A stretch of 64,000 nt of DNA from a bacterium (GCA_022825065.1 JAJDYR010000015.1:41001-105000); one strand, 5' to 3'. Counted from the stretch's first letter, positions 1 through 10,431 are shown. Notes: a model not told the origin generated them from the letters alone. A program made the numbers and translations.

Positions 1-283
1 CCTCAATCGCAATCTTCCCTTCGCTGCGGATTCCGTCAATAAGGTCGTTCATGCGGTTGAGCGCGCGAAGGAGCGTGGATTTCCCGCAGCCCGAGGGGCC
101 GATCAGGGCGGTGACGAGTTCTTTCTGGATTTTCATGGTGTTGCCGAACAGGGCCTGTTTCTCGCCGTACCAGAAGCTGAATTCGTCGATGTCGATGACG
201 CTGCCGAGCTCGCTCTCGACGGGGTGGTACGCCGTCGTTTCGAACTCGGCTTCCTGCTCGACCACTGCCGTGTTGGACACCAT
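1..283 (-). CDS. pstB: Phosphate ABC transporter ATP-binding protein PstB (partial, 5' part)
   Basis: This is the first 94 codons of the ATPase that powers high-affinity phosphate import; the gene runs off the left edge. The Walker A motif GPSGCGKST lies at residues 62-70 and is followed by [11 protein letters not shown], which is typical of PstB. About 25 extra residues precede the start of the usual ATPase fold. The ATG start is 15 bases after the pstA stop, so it is co-transcribed as the last visible gene of a pstS-pstC-pstA-pstB operon. A phoU gene would be expected next, outside the window. Confidence 0.93.
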   Translation of the reverse strand, partial: MVSNTAVVEQEAEFETTAYHPVESELGSVIDIDEFSFWYGEKQALFGNTMKIQKELVTALIGPSGCGKSTLLRALNRMNDLIDGIRSEGKIAIE

Positions 284-298
284 TTCAATACGTCTCCA

Positions 299-2125
299 CT
301 AGAATTGGCCTTCCACGAACTTCCGGCGAAGGCGGTTGCGAATCATGATGGCGAAAGCGTTCATGAAAGCGATGATTGCGATCAGAAGAAGCGTCGTGAC
401 GAAAACCATCGGTTTCCCCGCTTCCGAGTTCCTGGACTGGAATCCCACGTCGTAGATGTGGAAACCCAGGTGCATGAAGCTCCTCTCGGGGTGCAGGAAC
501 GGGAAGAAGGAGTCGAAAGGAAGCTCGGGCGCGAGCTTCACCACCCCCACGAGCATGAGGGGCGCCACTTCGCCCGCCCCGCGCGCCATCGCCAGTATGA
601 GGCCGGTCATGATCCCCGGCATGGCCTGTGGCAGGACGATGTTCCGTATTGTCTGCCATTTCGAGGCGCCGCACGCGAGAGAACCCTCCCGCATGGAGCG
701 GGGAACGGCGGCGAGCGCCTCTTCGGTCGCCACGATCACGACGGGAACGGTGAGGAGCGCCAGCGTCAGGGACGCCCATAGAAGACCGCCGGTCCCGTAG
801 GTAGGGTTGGGCAACTTCTCCGGGTAGAACAACTGGTCGATTCTAATTCCGATGGTGTAGGCGAAAAACCCCAAGCCGAACACGCCGTAGACGATGGAGG
901 GCACGCCCGCGAGGTTGTTCACGCAGATGCGTACGATGGAGACCAAGGTGCCCTGCTTGGCGTATTCACGCAGATAGAGCGCCGTGACCACGCCGAACGG
1001 AGCGACGAAGACGACCATGAGCAGCGTCATCATGACGGTGCCGAAAATCGCCGGCAGAACGCCGCCCTCGGTATTCGCCTCGCGTGGGTCGTCGGTCAAA
1101 AACTCGCCCCACCGGGAGAAATAGACGCCCATCTTCCCGAAGAACGACAGGTCGTTGGCCGGGTAGATGCGGACGAGTTCCGAGAGCCGTAATTGCTTCT
1201 CGCGGCCGCCTATTTCCGTGAGGGTGATCTTGTATTTCTCATCTTCTTCGTTGATAGCGGCGATTCTTTTTTTGAGCACAGTAAATCCGGCCCGCCTCTC
1301 CTTCGTCTGGCGTTCGAACTTCTCCTTCTCGGTATGATACTCCGCACTCTTCTTCCCGTAGTCGAGTTCGGTGCGCCGCAGGGCGAGCCGATCTTCTTCG
1401 ATGTAGTAGTTGATGGCGCCTATCTCATCCACCTCGATGGAGCGAACGGCTTCCCTGCGAGCGACCGCCTCATCGTGGGCCGCGTACAACGTACCCAGGG
1501 ATACTTTTTCGCCCGGAACCGAGCGGCCGTCGAGCGTCAAGGTTTTGATAAAACCGATGAACGGGCCCCACTCCCTGCGCTCGACGAAGAATATGCCGGG
1601 CGGCGTCTCGGTTTTGGCCACTTGATGCGCCACCGCCCACTTGAAGTCTTCGTTATAGACGTCGAAATTTCCAATCCGGTAGAGCGTGCGGCTCGCAAAC
1701 CCGTCCGCCTCCCGGATGGCGCGCCGGGATTCCGGGTCGACTCCTTTCAGCTGATCCTCGGAGGGGCGGAAACTCTCCGAGCGGAACGGCTCGCCGGCGA
1801 TTTTCTTGCCGTTCTTGAGAGTCACCACCTCGACGGGTCCCGGGTAGAACGTCACGATGCCGTTCCACAGGACGAGCGCGAGAAAACCGATAATCATCAA
1901 TACGCCCAGAGCGAGCGCACCTCCCATGATCCAGACGAAGGGTTCGCCTCTTGCCTTGAAATCAATCGATGCACGAAGACCCGTCCTGCCTGGCGGGCTT
2001 TTTTCCGTCTCGGCGACCTCCGCTGTTTCGGGCGGGGGCTCTTTATGGTTGCCCGAGTCCTCGTCCACGCTTGGTATTTCCGTTTCTCTCTTTTCTTTTC
2101 TCTTTTTGGGTTCTTTCGCCTTCAT
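299..2125 (-). CDS. pstA: Phosphate ABC transporter permease PstA, long form
   Basis: Inner-membrane permease subunit of the phosphate importer, 608 residues against roughly 280-300 in the short form. A charged cytoplasmic tail (1-60) is followed by TM1 (about 64-87), a periplasmic insert of about 250 residues with a Glu/Lys-rich, probably coiled-coil part, and then the canonical five-helix core from about residue 350. The ATPase-coupling EAA loop is at about 468-504 (EEALAAVPRS...GASKW). The chosen ATG is 7 bases after the pstC stop; a start 19 codons further upstream would overlap pstC. Long PstA/PstC pairs are known in some Proteobacteria. The role of the insert is not known to me. Confidence 0.92.
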   Translation of the reverse strand: MKAKEPKKRKEKRETEIPSVDEDSGNHKEPPPETAEVAETEKSPPGRTGLRASIDFKARGEPFVWIMGGALALGVLMIIGFLALVLWNGIVTFYPGPVEVVTLKNGKKIAGEPFRSESFRPSEDQLKGVDPESRRAIREADGFASRTLYRIGNFDVYNEDFKWAVAHQVAKTETPPGIFFVERREWGPFIGFIKTLTLDGRSVPGEKVSLGTLYAAHDEAVARREAVRSIEVDEIGAINYYIEEDRLALRRTELDYGKKSAEYHTEKEKFERQTKERRAGFTVLKKRIAAINEEDEKYKITLTEIGGREKQLRLSELVRIYPANDLSFFGKMGVYFSRWGEFLTDDPREANTEGGVLPAIFGTVMMTLLMVVFVAPFGVVTALYLREYAKQGTLVSIVRICVNNLAGVPSIVYGVFGLGFFAYTIGIRIDQLFYPEKLPNPTYGTGGLLWASLTLALLTVPVVIVATEEALAAVPRSMREGSLACGASKWQTIRNIVLPQAMPGIMTGLILAMARGAGEVAPLMLVGVVKLAPELPFDSFFPFLHPERSFMHLGFHIYDVGFQSRNSEAGKPMVFVTTLLLIAIIAFMNAFAIMIRNRLRRKFVEGQF

Positions 2126-2132
2126 CCTGTCC

Positions 2133-4766
2133 TCACAACTGCGCGGCGCGCTTGCGGAAACGCAGGCGAACCACCTCTGCAATCGTATTGACGACGAACG
2201 TCATCGCGAAGAGAACGAGGGCCGCCAGGAACAGCACCCGGTAGAGCGTCCCGTCCTTGACGGCTTCCGGAAGCTCCACCGCGATGTTCGCCGAAAGCGC
2301 CCTGAGTCCCGAGAAAATGTTCCAGTCTAGAACCGGGGTGTTGCCCGCCGCCATGACGACGATCATCGTTTCGCCCACCGCGCGGCCCATGCCGATCATC
2401 ACGGCGGCGAAAATCCCGCTGGCCGCCGTGGGCAGGATGACCCAAAGCGCCGTCTGCCAGGGCGTGGCGCCGCAAGCGAGGCTCGCCGCTCTCAGGTGGC
2501 TCGGCACCGAGTTGAGCGCGTCCTCGGCGATGGTGTAGATGAGCGGGATGACGGCGAAGCCCATCGCGAAGCCCACGACGAGGGAGTTGCGCTGGACGTA
2601 GGTGTCGATGACCCCGCCGCGCGCATCCAGGCCGAGCGCCGCGAGCGAAACGGCCGTCACCCAGCTCAGCAGGCCGGCGGCGACCAGCATGCCGCCCCAG
2701 CGAACAAGCTCGAAGAGAGCGCCCCGTGAATGGTCCATCCGTCTTAGCTTTTGTCTCCACTCATATCCCAAAAACCGCTCGGCCAGGAAAGTGACGAGTA
2801 TGAATGAGGCGGGATAAAAAATGATGAACAGCATGGGCGTCGCTATCCCGATGTTCCCGTTCGCCCAGGCCTTGAAGTCGCCGCCGAACAAGAGCCTCTC
2901 GAATCCCGGCCCGATCAGATAGCCGAGGGATGAACCCAGGATGATGACGAAGAACACGAGGCCGAGCTTTGGAAATCCCGAAAGGGGCAGGGAGACACGC
3001 GGCGGCATCACCTGCCACAAATAGGCAGAGAGCAGCAACAGAAACGGGATCAGCATGAACGTGAGCAATACCGCGGCTATCCACGTTTCCACAATAGGCG
3101 CGAGAATCAGGGCGGCCACGAAGCCGAGAACCACCGAGGGCAGCGAGGCCATCATCTCCATTGCGGGCTTCACGACGGAGCGGACCTCCGGGCCGATGAA
3201 CTCGGAGGTGAAAATGGCGCCCAGCACCGCGATGGGTATCGCGAAGATGAGGGAATAGACCGTTCCCTTGATGGTCCCGAATATCAGGGGGATGAGGGAT
3301 ATCTTCTCCTCGAACGCGTCGTCTCCCGAGGAGGATTGCCACGTATACTCGGGTTTGGGGTAGCCTTCGTACCAGACTTTGCCGAACAGGGTCTGAAAGG
3401 TCGTCTCGGGGTGTTCGGCCTCGAATTTCCAGAAATTCACCACGCCCTTCCCGTCCGTGGCGACGATGGCGTCATCGCGCGGGGAAAGGCGGATGTATCG
3501 CGCAGAGCCGGTCATGTCCTTCATCTTGAAGCGCAGCAGCGTCGACTCGCCCGTGGCATGGCGAAGCCAGATGTCTCCGCCCGAGTCCATCGTGACGAAC
3601 ATCCGGCTGCGCTGGGAGGTAGAAAAGCCCGAAACGGCGGCGGCGTGTCTTTCCAGTTCGTGCCCGCGCACCAGCACCAGCCCGTCCTTGGTGACGGCGC
3701 CCGGCCTGCGCGCCTGGAAGAAGATGCTCAATGACCCCTTGGAGCCTCCCACGACGATGGATTCCTCCCCGATGAGGGCCTTGAACACAGTCAGTTTCTC
3801 ATCCATGGGAAGCAGGTCGCTCTTCTCCACCAGGGAGATGGCCTCGAAGTCCCTGGTGTCGTAGCGAAGCAGGAAGCCTTTCTCGACGCCGATGTACACC
3901 TTGTCGGCCTTTTCCGTGAGGAGAATGTCGACGATGCGCGTTCCGGGCGGCAAATCGGGTAGAACCACACTCTCCACGGACGAGGTGGTCTGCCCCGTCA
4001 GGAGATTGACTCTCGTCTCCGTCAGGCTCAGGCGCGCCACGCCCTCGGCGTCCACCGTGGCGAAGGAGATGCTCGGCCGCTCGGGCGTTCCTCCCACCTT
4101 GTAGGCAAGTTTCACGATGGGTGTGCCTTGCGGCGCCACCTCTTGCGGTTCCTTGACTTCTGATTCCACCCAGATTTTTCGCATCTGGTCGCCTGGAATC
4201 CGCGAATAAACGACCTTGCCGTCGGTGAAATCGCGTTCGTCGATTTTGGTGAGTCCCTTCGGAACCCTTTCGGCGGGCAGCACCTGCGTGCGGAAGACGA
4301 TTTTGCCGAACCGCACCGTTCCGTCGGAGAAGCCGAAGGCGATGTTTCCGCCCCTGAGCGTGCGCCCGAAGGCGCTCGCCTCGGCGCCCTCGAAATCGAG
4401 CTTCAAGGGTGCGAGCGGTTTTCCGGTCGATGCGTGGACGGGCGTCAACACGCCGTCTTTCGAAACCAGGACGGCGATGGTGTTGTAGTCATCCACTTCG
4501 ACACCGAATAGAGAACTTCTGGGCGCGTTGACCCGGAAGACACCCGAGCCGGTAATCGTTTCTCCGGCGAACAGCGGCAAGGCCACCGCCACGAGGAACG
4601 CCATGATTCCGAGAACGGCCAGGATCACGAACAGCCCGCCGACGGTGATCACGTTGGTGGCGATCTTGTCGATAATGCGGACGGATTGCCTGGCGCTCAG
4701 ATCGCGTATCCGGCCCTGTTTACCCTGTTCTTTGTTCTTTTCGCCTGAAACCCGGCTTTCGCTCAT
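2133..4766 (-). CDS. pstC: Phosphate ABC transporter permease PstC, long form with beta-propeller-like insert
   Basis: Partner permease of PstA, 877 residues against about 320 in the short form. After TM1 (about 40-66) comes a periplasmic insert of about 400 residues with repeated strand patterns such as DSGGDIWLRHA and DGKGVVNFWKF, resembling WD40/propeller blades. The canonical permease core occupies about the last 380 residues, with the coupling loop AEDALNSVPSHL...GATPW. I chose the ATG at 4766; an in-frame TTG five codons upstream (4781) is the alternative. Both have weak ribosome sites, an AAAGAGAG lying very close to the ATG. The insert may sense or gate phosphate entry, which is inference. 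Confidence 0.9.
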   Translation of the reverse strand: MSESRVSGEKNKEQGKQGRIRDLSARQSVRIIDKIATNVITVGGLFVILAVLGIMAFLVAVALPLFAGETITGSGVFRVNAPRSSLFGVEVDDYNTIAVLVSKDGVLTPVHASTGKPLAPLKLDFEGAEASAFGRTLRGGNIAFGFSDGTVRFGKIVFRTQVLPAERVPKGLTKIDERDFTDGKVVYSRIPGDQMRKIWVESEVKEPQEVAPQGTPIVKLAYKVGGTPERPSISFATVDAEGVARLSLTETRVNLLTGQTTSSVESVVLPDLPPGTRIVDILLTEKADKVYIGVEKGFLLRYDTRDFEAISLVEKSDLLPMDEKLTVFKALIGEESIVVGGSKGSLSIFFQARRPGAVTKDGLVLVRGHELERHAAAVSGFSTSQRSRMFVTMDSGGDIWLRHATGESTLLRFKMKDMTGSARYIRLSPRDDAIVATDGKGVVNFWKFEAEHPETTFQTLFGKVWYEGYPKPEYTWQSSSGDDAFEEKISLIPLIFGTIKGTVYSLIFAIPIAVLGAIFTSEFIGPEVRSVVKPAMEMMASLPSVVLGFVAALILAPIVETWIAAVLLTFMLIPFLLLLSAYLWQVMPPRVSLPLSGFPKLGLVFFVIILGSSLGYLIGPGFERLLFGGDFKAWANGNIGIATPMLFIIFYPASFILVTFLAERFLGYEWRQKLRRMDHSRGALFELVRWGGMLVAAGLLSWVTAVSLAALGLDARGGVIDTYVQRNSLVVGFAMGFAVIPLIYTIAEDALNSVPSHLRAASLACGATPWQTALWVILPTAASGIFAAVMIGMGRAVGETMIVVMAAGNTPVLDWNIFSGLRALSANIAVELPEAVKDGTLYRVLFLAALVLFAMTFVVNTIAEVVRLRFRKRAAQL

Positions 4767-4793
4767 ATCTCTCTTTTTCAAAAATGAAAGCGG

Positions 4794-4822
4794 GGGGACG
4801 GCGAATCCGCTCCGCCGTCCCC
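4794..4822 (-). terminator. pstS-pstC intergenic stem-loop (attenuator / mRNA stabiliser)
   Basis: A perfect 10-base-pair GC stem (GGGGACGGCG with CGCCGTCCCC) and a 9-base loop lie between the pstS stop and the pstC start. On the minus strand it is followed only by an interrupted T stretch (TTTCATTTTT). Such hairpins after binding-protein genes usually cause partial termination or protect the upstream message, so that PstS is made in excess over the membrane subunits. Confidence 0.6.
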
Positions 4823-4844
4823 ACCGCCGCGTTGCGTGGAAAAA

Positions 4845-5846
4845 CTAGTTGCTTCCCAACCCGAGGCCGAGGGCTCCGAGATCCAGTTTCGCGATGGCCG
4901 CGTTCACCGGGAAAAACCCCGCTTTGATGACGGCCTGCTGACCTTCTTTCGAGAAGATGTACTTGACGAACTGGGCCCTGAGGGGGTCGAGCGGCTGGTT
5001 CGGGTTCTTGTTGACGTAGATATAGAGGAAACGCGCGATCGGGTAGTTGCCGGCATAGGCGTTTTTTGCAGTGGGGCTATAGCATTTCTTGCCGGTTCTT
5101 TTAGAGATCGGCAGCGCGATTACGTCCGCGGTCTTGTAGCCGATGCCCGAGTAGCCGAGGGCGAACTTGTCTGACGCCACGCCCTGCACCACCGCCGAGG
5201 AGCCGGGCTGCTCTTTCACGGAGTCTTTGTAGTCGCCTTTATAGAGGGCCACTTTCTTGAAGTAGCCGTACGTGCCGGAAGCCGAGTTGCGGCCGTATAC
5301 GGAAATGGGCTTGCTCGCCCACACGCCCTTGAGGCCGACCTCGCCCCACGTGGCGATGTCGGTCTTCATGCCGCCCTTGCGGGTCTTGGAGAAAATGGCG
5401 TCGACCTGCGGCAGGCTCAGACACTTGAGGGGGTTGTCCTTGTTCGTGAAGACGGCCAGGGCGTCCACGGCGACGCGGATGCGGCCCGGCTTGTAGCCGA
5501 ACTTCTTCTCGAAAGCGTCCATTTCCTTCGATTTCATGGCGCGCGACATCGGGCCGAAGTTCGAGGTGCCGGCGATGAGCGCGGGAGGCGCCGTGGAGGA
5601 GCCTTTGCCCTCGATCTCGATCTTCACGTCCGGGTAGGAGCGCCTGAACCCTTCGGCCCAGAGCGTCATGAGGTTGTTCAGCGTATCCGAGCCGACGGAC
5701 TTCACGTTGCCGGAAACGCCGCTGGTGGCCTTGTAGGCGGGCAATTTCTTGTCCACCATCAGGGCCGCGCCGGCGAGCTGCGCTACGAGCACGAGGCAAA
5801 TCGCAGCCGCGAAGGCCAAACCACAAATCCTGGAAAACCTGCTCAT
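4845..5846 (-). CDS. pstS: Phosphate-binding periplasmic protein PstS
   Basis: Periplasmic phosphate receptor that delivers phosphate to PstC/PstA. It has 333 residues, the usual PstS size. A signal peptide of about 28 residues (FAAAICLVLVAQLAGA) is followed by SVGSDTLNNLM, KGSSTAPPAL and SASGTYGYF, the Ser/Thr/Asp/Arg-rich phosphate-contact stretches of the family. The ATG at 5846 has an AAAGGAGGAA site 8 bases upstream; a GTG two codons earlier would overlap that site. It is the first gene of the operon and sits behind a triple Pho box, so it should be induced by PhoB under phosphate limitation. Confidence 0.95.
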   Translation of the reverse strand: MSRFSRICGLAFAAAICLVLVAQLAGAALMVDKKLPAYKATSGVSGNVKSVGSDTLNNLMTLWAEGFRRSYPDVKIEIEGKGSSTAPPALIAGTSNFGPMSRAMKSKEMDAFEKKFGYKPGRIRVAVDALAVFTNKDNPLKCLSLPQVDAIFSKTRKGGMKTDIATWGEVGLKGVWASKPISVYGRNSASGTYGYFKKVALYKGDYKDSVKEQPGSSAVVQGVASDKFALGYSGIGYKTADVIALPISKRTGKKCYSPTAKNAYAGNYPIARFLYIYVNKNPNQPLDPLRAQFVKYIFSKEGQQAVIKAGFFPVNAAIAKLDLGALGLGLGSN

Positions 5847-5899
5847 TCTCACTTCCTCCTTTGGTTGGATTGAAACTACAGGAAAAAACGAAAGACTTT

Positions 5900-5928
5900 G
5901 TTACATTTTCGTGACAAAATGGTGAACA
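5900..5928 (-). promoter_or_regulatory. Triple Pho box upstream of pstS
   Basis: Read on the minus strand there are three 7-base direct repeats, TGTTCAC, TTGTCAC and ATGTAAC, each starting exactly 11 bases after the previous one. This is the 7+4 geometry of PhoB-binding half-sites. It lies 54-82 bases before the pstS start, and the cognate phoB gene is 2.9 kb away, so PhoB control of pstSCAB is well supported. Confidence 0.8.
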
Positions 5929-6305
5929 TACAGAGACACGGGACGCTCCCCACCTTACAAACAAACAGGCGAATCTTTACCTAACCTTCCCAACATTCCC
6001 CATGGACTGCTCGCATCTGCGCTCGGAGAGCTTCATCGCCTCTTTAGGGGGCTGCGCATTCGCAACCGTGAGCAGAAACGCTCCGTCCCGCGATTGCTCT
6101 CCGAACGAGGTGGACTATAGAGAAAAAAGGAGCCGGAAATGTTACGAAAGGATGGCAATCGAGTGATTTTTTGGACAAATCCGGTTTTCGGGATGCCGGC
6201 TTCGTTTCGCGCATCAAGGGGCGCAAGATTCAAAACCGACTCCGCAATGAAACCGGCCCGAACCGGAACTTCTATCAAGCTTATATTAGAAGGCGCCGGC
6301 CCCAC
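5929..6305. other. Intergenic region between the pst operon promoter and phoR
   Basis: About 375 bases between the Pho box and the end of phoR. Short open frames here have no ribosome site and no recognisable product. I see no clear terminator for phoBR and no repeat. Confidence 0.5.
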
Positions 6306-8081
6306 TCAGGGCTTGGGAACGGTGAAGCGGAAGGTGGAGCCCCGGCCCGGCGTGCTATCGACCCAAACGTCTCCGCCCATTTCCTGAACGAGGTGCTTCA
6401 CGATGGAAAGCCCCAGGCCGGTGCCCCCGTTCTCCCGGGAGCGGGCCGAATCCACACGGTAGAAGCGCTCGAAAATACGGGGAAGATGCTCGGGGGGGAC
6501 CCCCTCTCCCTGATCGGCCACCGAAACCTCGACGAAGCCGTCTTCGCGCAGGTGTCCGGACACGGTGATTTCGCCGCCCTCGGAGCTGTAATTCACCCCG
6601 TTTTCGGCCAGGTTGATCAGAATCCGTTCCAAGGCTGCGGGGTCCGCCCGGACGTGGTCCGCCTCATCCGAGATCTCCGTATGCAGTCGAACGCCCCTCT
6701 TCCCGATTACGGGAGCCAACGTGTGGGCGACCGAGGCCATCGCGTTTCGCATGGAAACCTCCTCGGGCCGGACGTGCTCTTCCTTGGATTCTATCCTGCC
6801 GAGTTCAAGCAGGTCCTCGACCAGGGCCGATAGGCGACGGGCGTGCCTGTTGATGGTGGAAGCGAAACGGCGCGTTGCTTCGGGGTCGGATTGCGCCGTC
6901 ACCTCGAGCGTCTGAGCCGCCCACTGTATCGCCGTCAAAGGGGTGCGCAACTCATGGGAGACGTTCGCGGTGAATTCCCGCCGAATTCCTTCAAGCCGTT
7001 TCACCTCGGTGACGTCATGAAACACCAGAATGAGGTTCGATTCATTCTCCGCACTCGCTCGTTTTATGTGCAAGGTCAACGTCCGGGCGGGAAGCACTTT
7101 CACCTCGCGCTCCATGCGGGAAGCGGACCGCGCGAGCATCTCCCGCACGGCTTCCTGCACCTCGGTGGAGCGCACGGCTTCGAGAGGAACCGGCGCGTCA
7201 TTCTCGAAATCGGGCAGCGAGGGAAAAAACTCCCTGAAAGCGGTGTTTACGAGGAGAATATCCCCCGTGGCGTTGGTGACCATGACGCCCTCGGTCATTC
7301 CCTCGAGAATCGCTTCCAGCCTGTCACGCTCGTTGCGCAGCTCATCGAGACGGGTTTCCACCTCCGAGGCGAGCCGGTCCATGGTTCGCGCGAACTCGCC
7401 CAACTCATCCTGCCGCCTCGAAGCGATGCGGTAACTGAAGTCGCCGCGGGTAATCTTCTCCACGGATCTATAAATTTCATCGAACCCCCGGCGTACGATA
7501 ACGCCGGCGCCGAAACTGACCGCGATGGCGAGCAGAAACGCGAGGGCGCCGGCCACCAGGAGAAGTCCCCGCATCTCGGCGATGGTCTCATCGATTTCCC
7601 GAAGGCTCATGGCCAGACGAATTACGCCGCCGGACACCGGGCCCGCGTCAACCGGAAGAGCCAGATAGAGCAAGTCTCCCTCGCCTCTCGGGCTGCGACG
7701 GACGCTGGAGCCTATCCTCTTTTCTCTCGCCGCGATGACTTCGGGCCTGTCGGCGCGGCTTTTCTCTCTCTCGGGCGCGCCGGGAGCGAAGCTGGAATCC
7801 GCGAGCAGCTCTCCCGAGGCGGATATGACCGTCACCCGCACGCCGAGCGCGCGGCCGATTTCCTCGGCGATTGCATTCATGCGGTCACTTTGCGGATTCG
7901 CCGAAATCGAGGAAACCAGTTGACGGCGGGCCAGGCGCGCGTTGCGGGCGAGGTTCTCCTCCGCCTGTTCCATCAACTGGGCCGAGAGACCGAAATGGAG
8001 GTAAATCATCCCCGCCGAGAAAACCACGGTGATGACAACAAGATAACTCGCCATCAGTTTCTTGTAGAAGGACCTGCGCAT
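6306..8081 (-). CDS. phoR: Phosphate-regulon sensor histidine kinase PhoR
   Basis: Membrane sensor kinase paired with PhoB; 591 residues. TM1 (about 11-30) and TM2 (about 171-192) enclose a periplasmic/extracytoplasmic sensor part, followed by a HAMP linker (about 197-249), a PAS domain (about 255-360), a HisKA domain with phospho-acceptor His376 in SHELRTPLTAI, and a HATPase domain with the N box (LAENGVNYSSEG), G1 (DQGEGVPPE) and G2 (GGTGLGLSIVKH). The ATG has a GGAGGAA site 9 bases upstream. The gene begins 30 bases after phoB and they probably form one transcript. Confidence 0.9.
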   Translation of the reverse strand: MRRSFYKKLMASYLVVITVVFSAGMIYLHFGLSAQLMEQAEENLARNARLARRQLVSSISANPQSDRMNAIAEEIGRALGVRVTVISASGELLADSSFAPGAPEREKSRADRPEVIAAREKRIGSSVRRSPRGEGDLLYLALPVDAGPVSGGVIRLAMSLREIDETIAEMRGLLLVAGALAFLLAIAVSFGAGVIVRRGFDEIYRSVEKITRGDFSYRIASRRQDELGEFARTMDRLASEVETRLDELRNERDRLEAILEGMTEGVMVTNATGDILLVNTAFREFFPSLPDFENDAPVPLEAVRSTEVQEAVREMLARSASRMEREVKVLPARTLTLHIKRASAENESNLILVFHDVTEVKRLEGIRREFTANVSHELRTPLTAIQWAAQTLEVTAQSDPEATRRFASTINRHARRLSALVEDLLELGRIESKEEHVRPEEVSMRNAMASVAHTLAPVIGKRGVRLHTEISDEADHVRADPAALERILINLAENGVNYSSEGGEITVSGHLREDGFVEVSVADQGEGVPPEHLPRIFERFYRVDSARSRENGGTGLGLSIVKHLVQEMGGDVWVDSTPGRGSTFRFTVPKP

Positions 8082-8111
8082 ATGCGGGTTTCCTCCGGGT
8101 GGCGAGGAGGA

Positions 8112-8822
<711 letters not shown>

Positions 8823-9179
8823 CCGGGCATCAATGTGGTTGGAGCGTTGCCTAGTTCTACTAAACAATTATGCAAATAAATTCAACATGGGGAAATTGAA
8901 GGAAGAATCCCGGAGTTCACGGTTGTTTAAGCCCGGGTGGCAAAGCGACAAGAAATCAATGGCCGGGCAGCGGCCCATGAATCAAATCAGAAAAATTCGA
9001 GAAGCTTGAATCCCCCTTATAAAACATGGGCTTTACAAACACATGAAAAACATGAAGAATTTGAAAATCAGAACGAACATGTGCATAATGAATTTATCAG
9101 AGCATACAACAAAGCAGTGCATTGCCCTTTGGTTTGTGGCGATGCCTGTTGACCATCGAATTTGAAGGGGAAGATTGCG
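8823..9179. other. Divergent intergenic region between phoB and the sugar ABC operon
   Basis: About 355 bases, AT-richer than its surroundings toward the right end. It must contain the promoters for phoBR (leftward) and for the ABC operon (rightward), but no convincing hexamer pair or Pho box was found. No gene is supported here. Confidence 0.4.
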
Positions 9180-10253
9180 GTGGCCTCCATTACGCTCCAA
9201 AACCTGGTGAAAAAATTCGGTGAGACCGTCACCGCCGTCGCGGGCGTCGACCTCGACGTGAGCGACGGCGAGTTCATGGTCGTGGTCGGACCTTCGGGAT
9301 GCGGAAAAACCACCACCCTCAACATGATCTCCGGTTTCGAGGAACCCACGAGCGGATCGATCATGATCGGCGAGCGCGTGGTGACGCACTTGGAACCGGG
9401 TGATCGCGGCCTGGGCATGGTGTTCCAGGACCTCGCCTTGTTCCCGCACATGACCGTATTCGAGAACATCGCCTTCGGGATGCGGGTGGACAAGACCGCG
9501 GATGCGGAGGTGAAAGAGCGGGTCTCGAAAGTCGCCACGACCATGAAGATTTCCCACCTGCTCTCCAAAAAACCCGCCCAGTGCTCCGGCGGCGAGGCGC
9601 AGCGGGTGGCTCTCGCGCGAACGATTGTGACCGAGCCGCAGGTCCTGCTCATGGACGAGCCGCTCTCCAGCCTGGACGCCAAGCTGCGCATCGAGATGCG
9701 CACCGAACTCAAGCGCCTGCACGAGGAGCTCAAGTCCACCTTCCTTTACGTCACCCACGATCAGGCCGAAGCCATGACGATGGCGGACCGCATCATGGTC
9801 ATGGAAAGCGGATACGTGCAGCAGATCGACACCCCTCTCGGAATCTACAGAAAACCAACGAACCAGTTCGTCGGCACGTTCTTCGGCCAGCCGACGATGA
9901 ACGTGGTTTCGGGGCGCATCGATAACGGCGGCGCGCCCAGGTTCGTCTCCGAATATTTCGAGTTGAGCATCGAGCCTGACGCCGTGCCCGCCTCCGCTAC
10001 AGGCAAGGCGATCAACCTCGGGGTGCGTTCCGAGAACGTGACCATCGGGAATGAGGGCGCGGCGGGAGAAGTCAAGCTCATCGAACCACTGGGAGACGAA
10101 ACGCTGGTTTTCTTCTCCAGCGGCGATGAGGAATTTCTGGTGGCAAAAGTCGACGCCGAGCGCGAGTTCGGCCCCGGCGATAAAATCCACTTCGCTTTTC
10201 AATCAAGCGCAATACACTTTTTTGACGCCGAAAGCGGCGTGCGCTTGGAATAA
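9180..10253 (+). CDS. Carbohydrate-type ABC transporter ATP-binding protein (MalK/UgpC family)
   Basis: Energy-coupling ATPase of a binding-protein-dependent importer, 357 residues. Walker A GPSGCGKTT, signature motif CSGGEAQRVALAR (Cys in place of the usual Leu), Walker B VLLMDEPLSSLD and the switch His in YVTHDQAEAMTMAD are all present, followed by a C-terminal TOBE-type regulatory domain of about 110 residues. I chose the GTG at 9180 (VASITLQNL), 8 bases after an AGGGGA site; a TTG at 9162 overlaps that site. It is first in an operon with a binding protein and three permease genes. The substrate is not determined; a sugar or polyol is likely from the family. Confidence 0.88.
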   Translation: MASITLQNLVKKFGETVTAVAGVDLDVSDGEFMVVVGPSGCGKTTTLNMISGFEEPTSGSIMIGERVVTHLEPGDRGLGMVFQDLALFPHMTVFENIAFGMRVDKTADAEVKERVSKVATTMKISHLLSKKPAQCSGGEAQRVALARTIVTEPQVLLMDEPLSSLDAKLRIEMRTELKRLHEELKSTFLYVTHDQAEAMTMADRIMVMESGYVQQIDTPLGIYRKPTNQFVGTFFGQPTMNVVSGRIDNGGAPRFVSEYFELSIEPDAVPASATGKAINLGVRSENVTIGNEGAAGEVKLIEPLGDETLVFFSSGDEEFLVAKVDAEREFGPGDKIHFAFQSSAIHFFDAESGVRLE

Positions 10254-10431
10254 CGGCCGGCGCTGCATGGAGCAACGTGAAACAGCAAAGGTCTGGAAAA
10301 CGATGTATCGCAAGGAAGTGGCAACATCGGAACAAGACAGGAAGAATCAGTTAATGGGAACTTAGCGTTCGAACCCGGCGATTCGCAGGCATGACATCGC
10401 CTTTCCTAACCAGGAGGGAGGAGGAATCGAG

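Noticed and set aside
6033..6305. A 90-residue frame after phoR
   Set aside because: No ribosome site, no recognisable sequence and an atypical composition; treated as intergenic.
9033..10202. Long minus-strand frame opposite the ABC ATPase gene
   Set aside because: It is antisense to a gene with complete Walker A, signature and Walker B motifs. The translation is His/Arg/Asp-rich shadow sequence.
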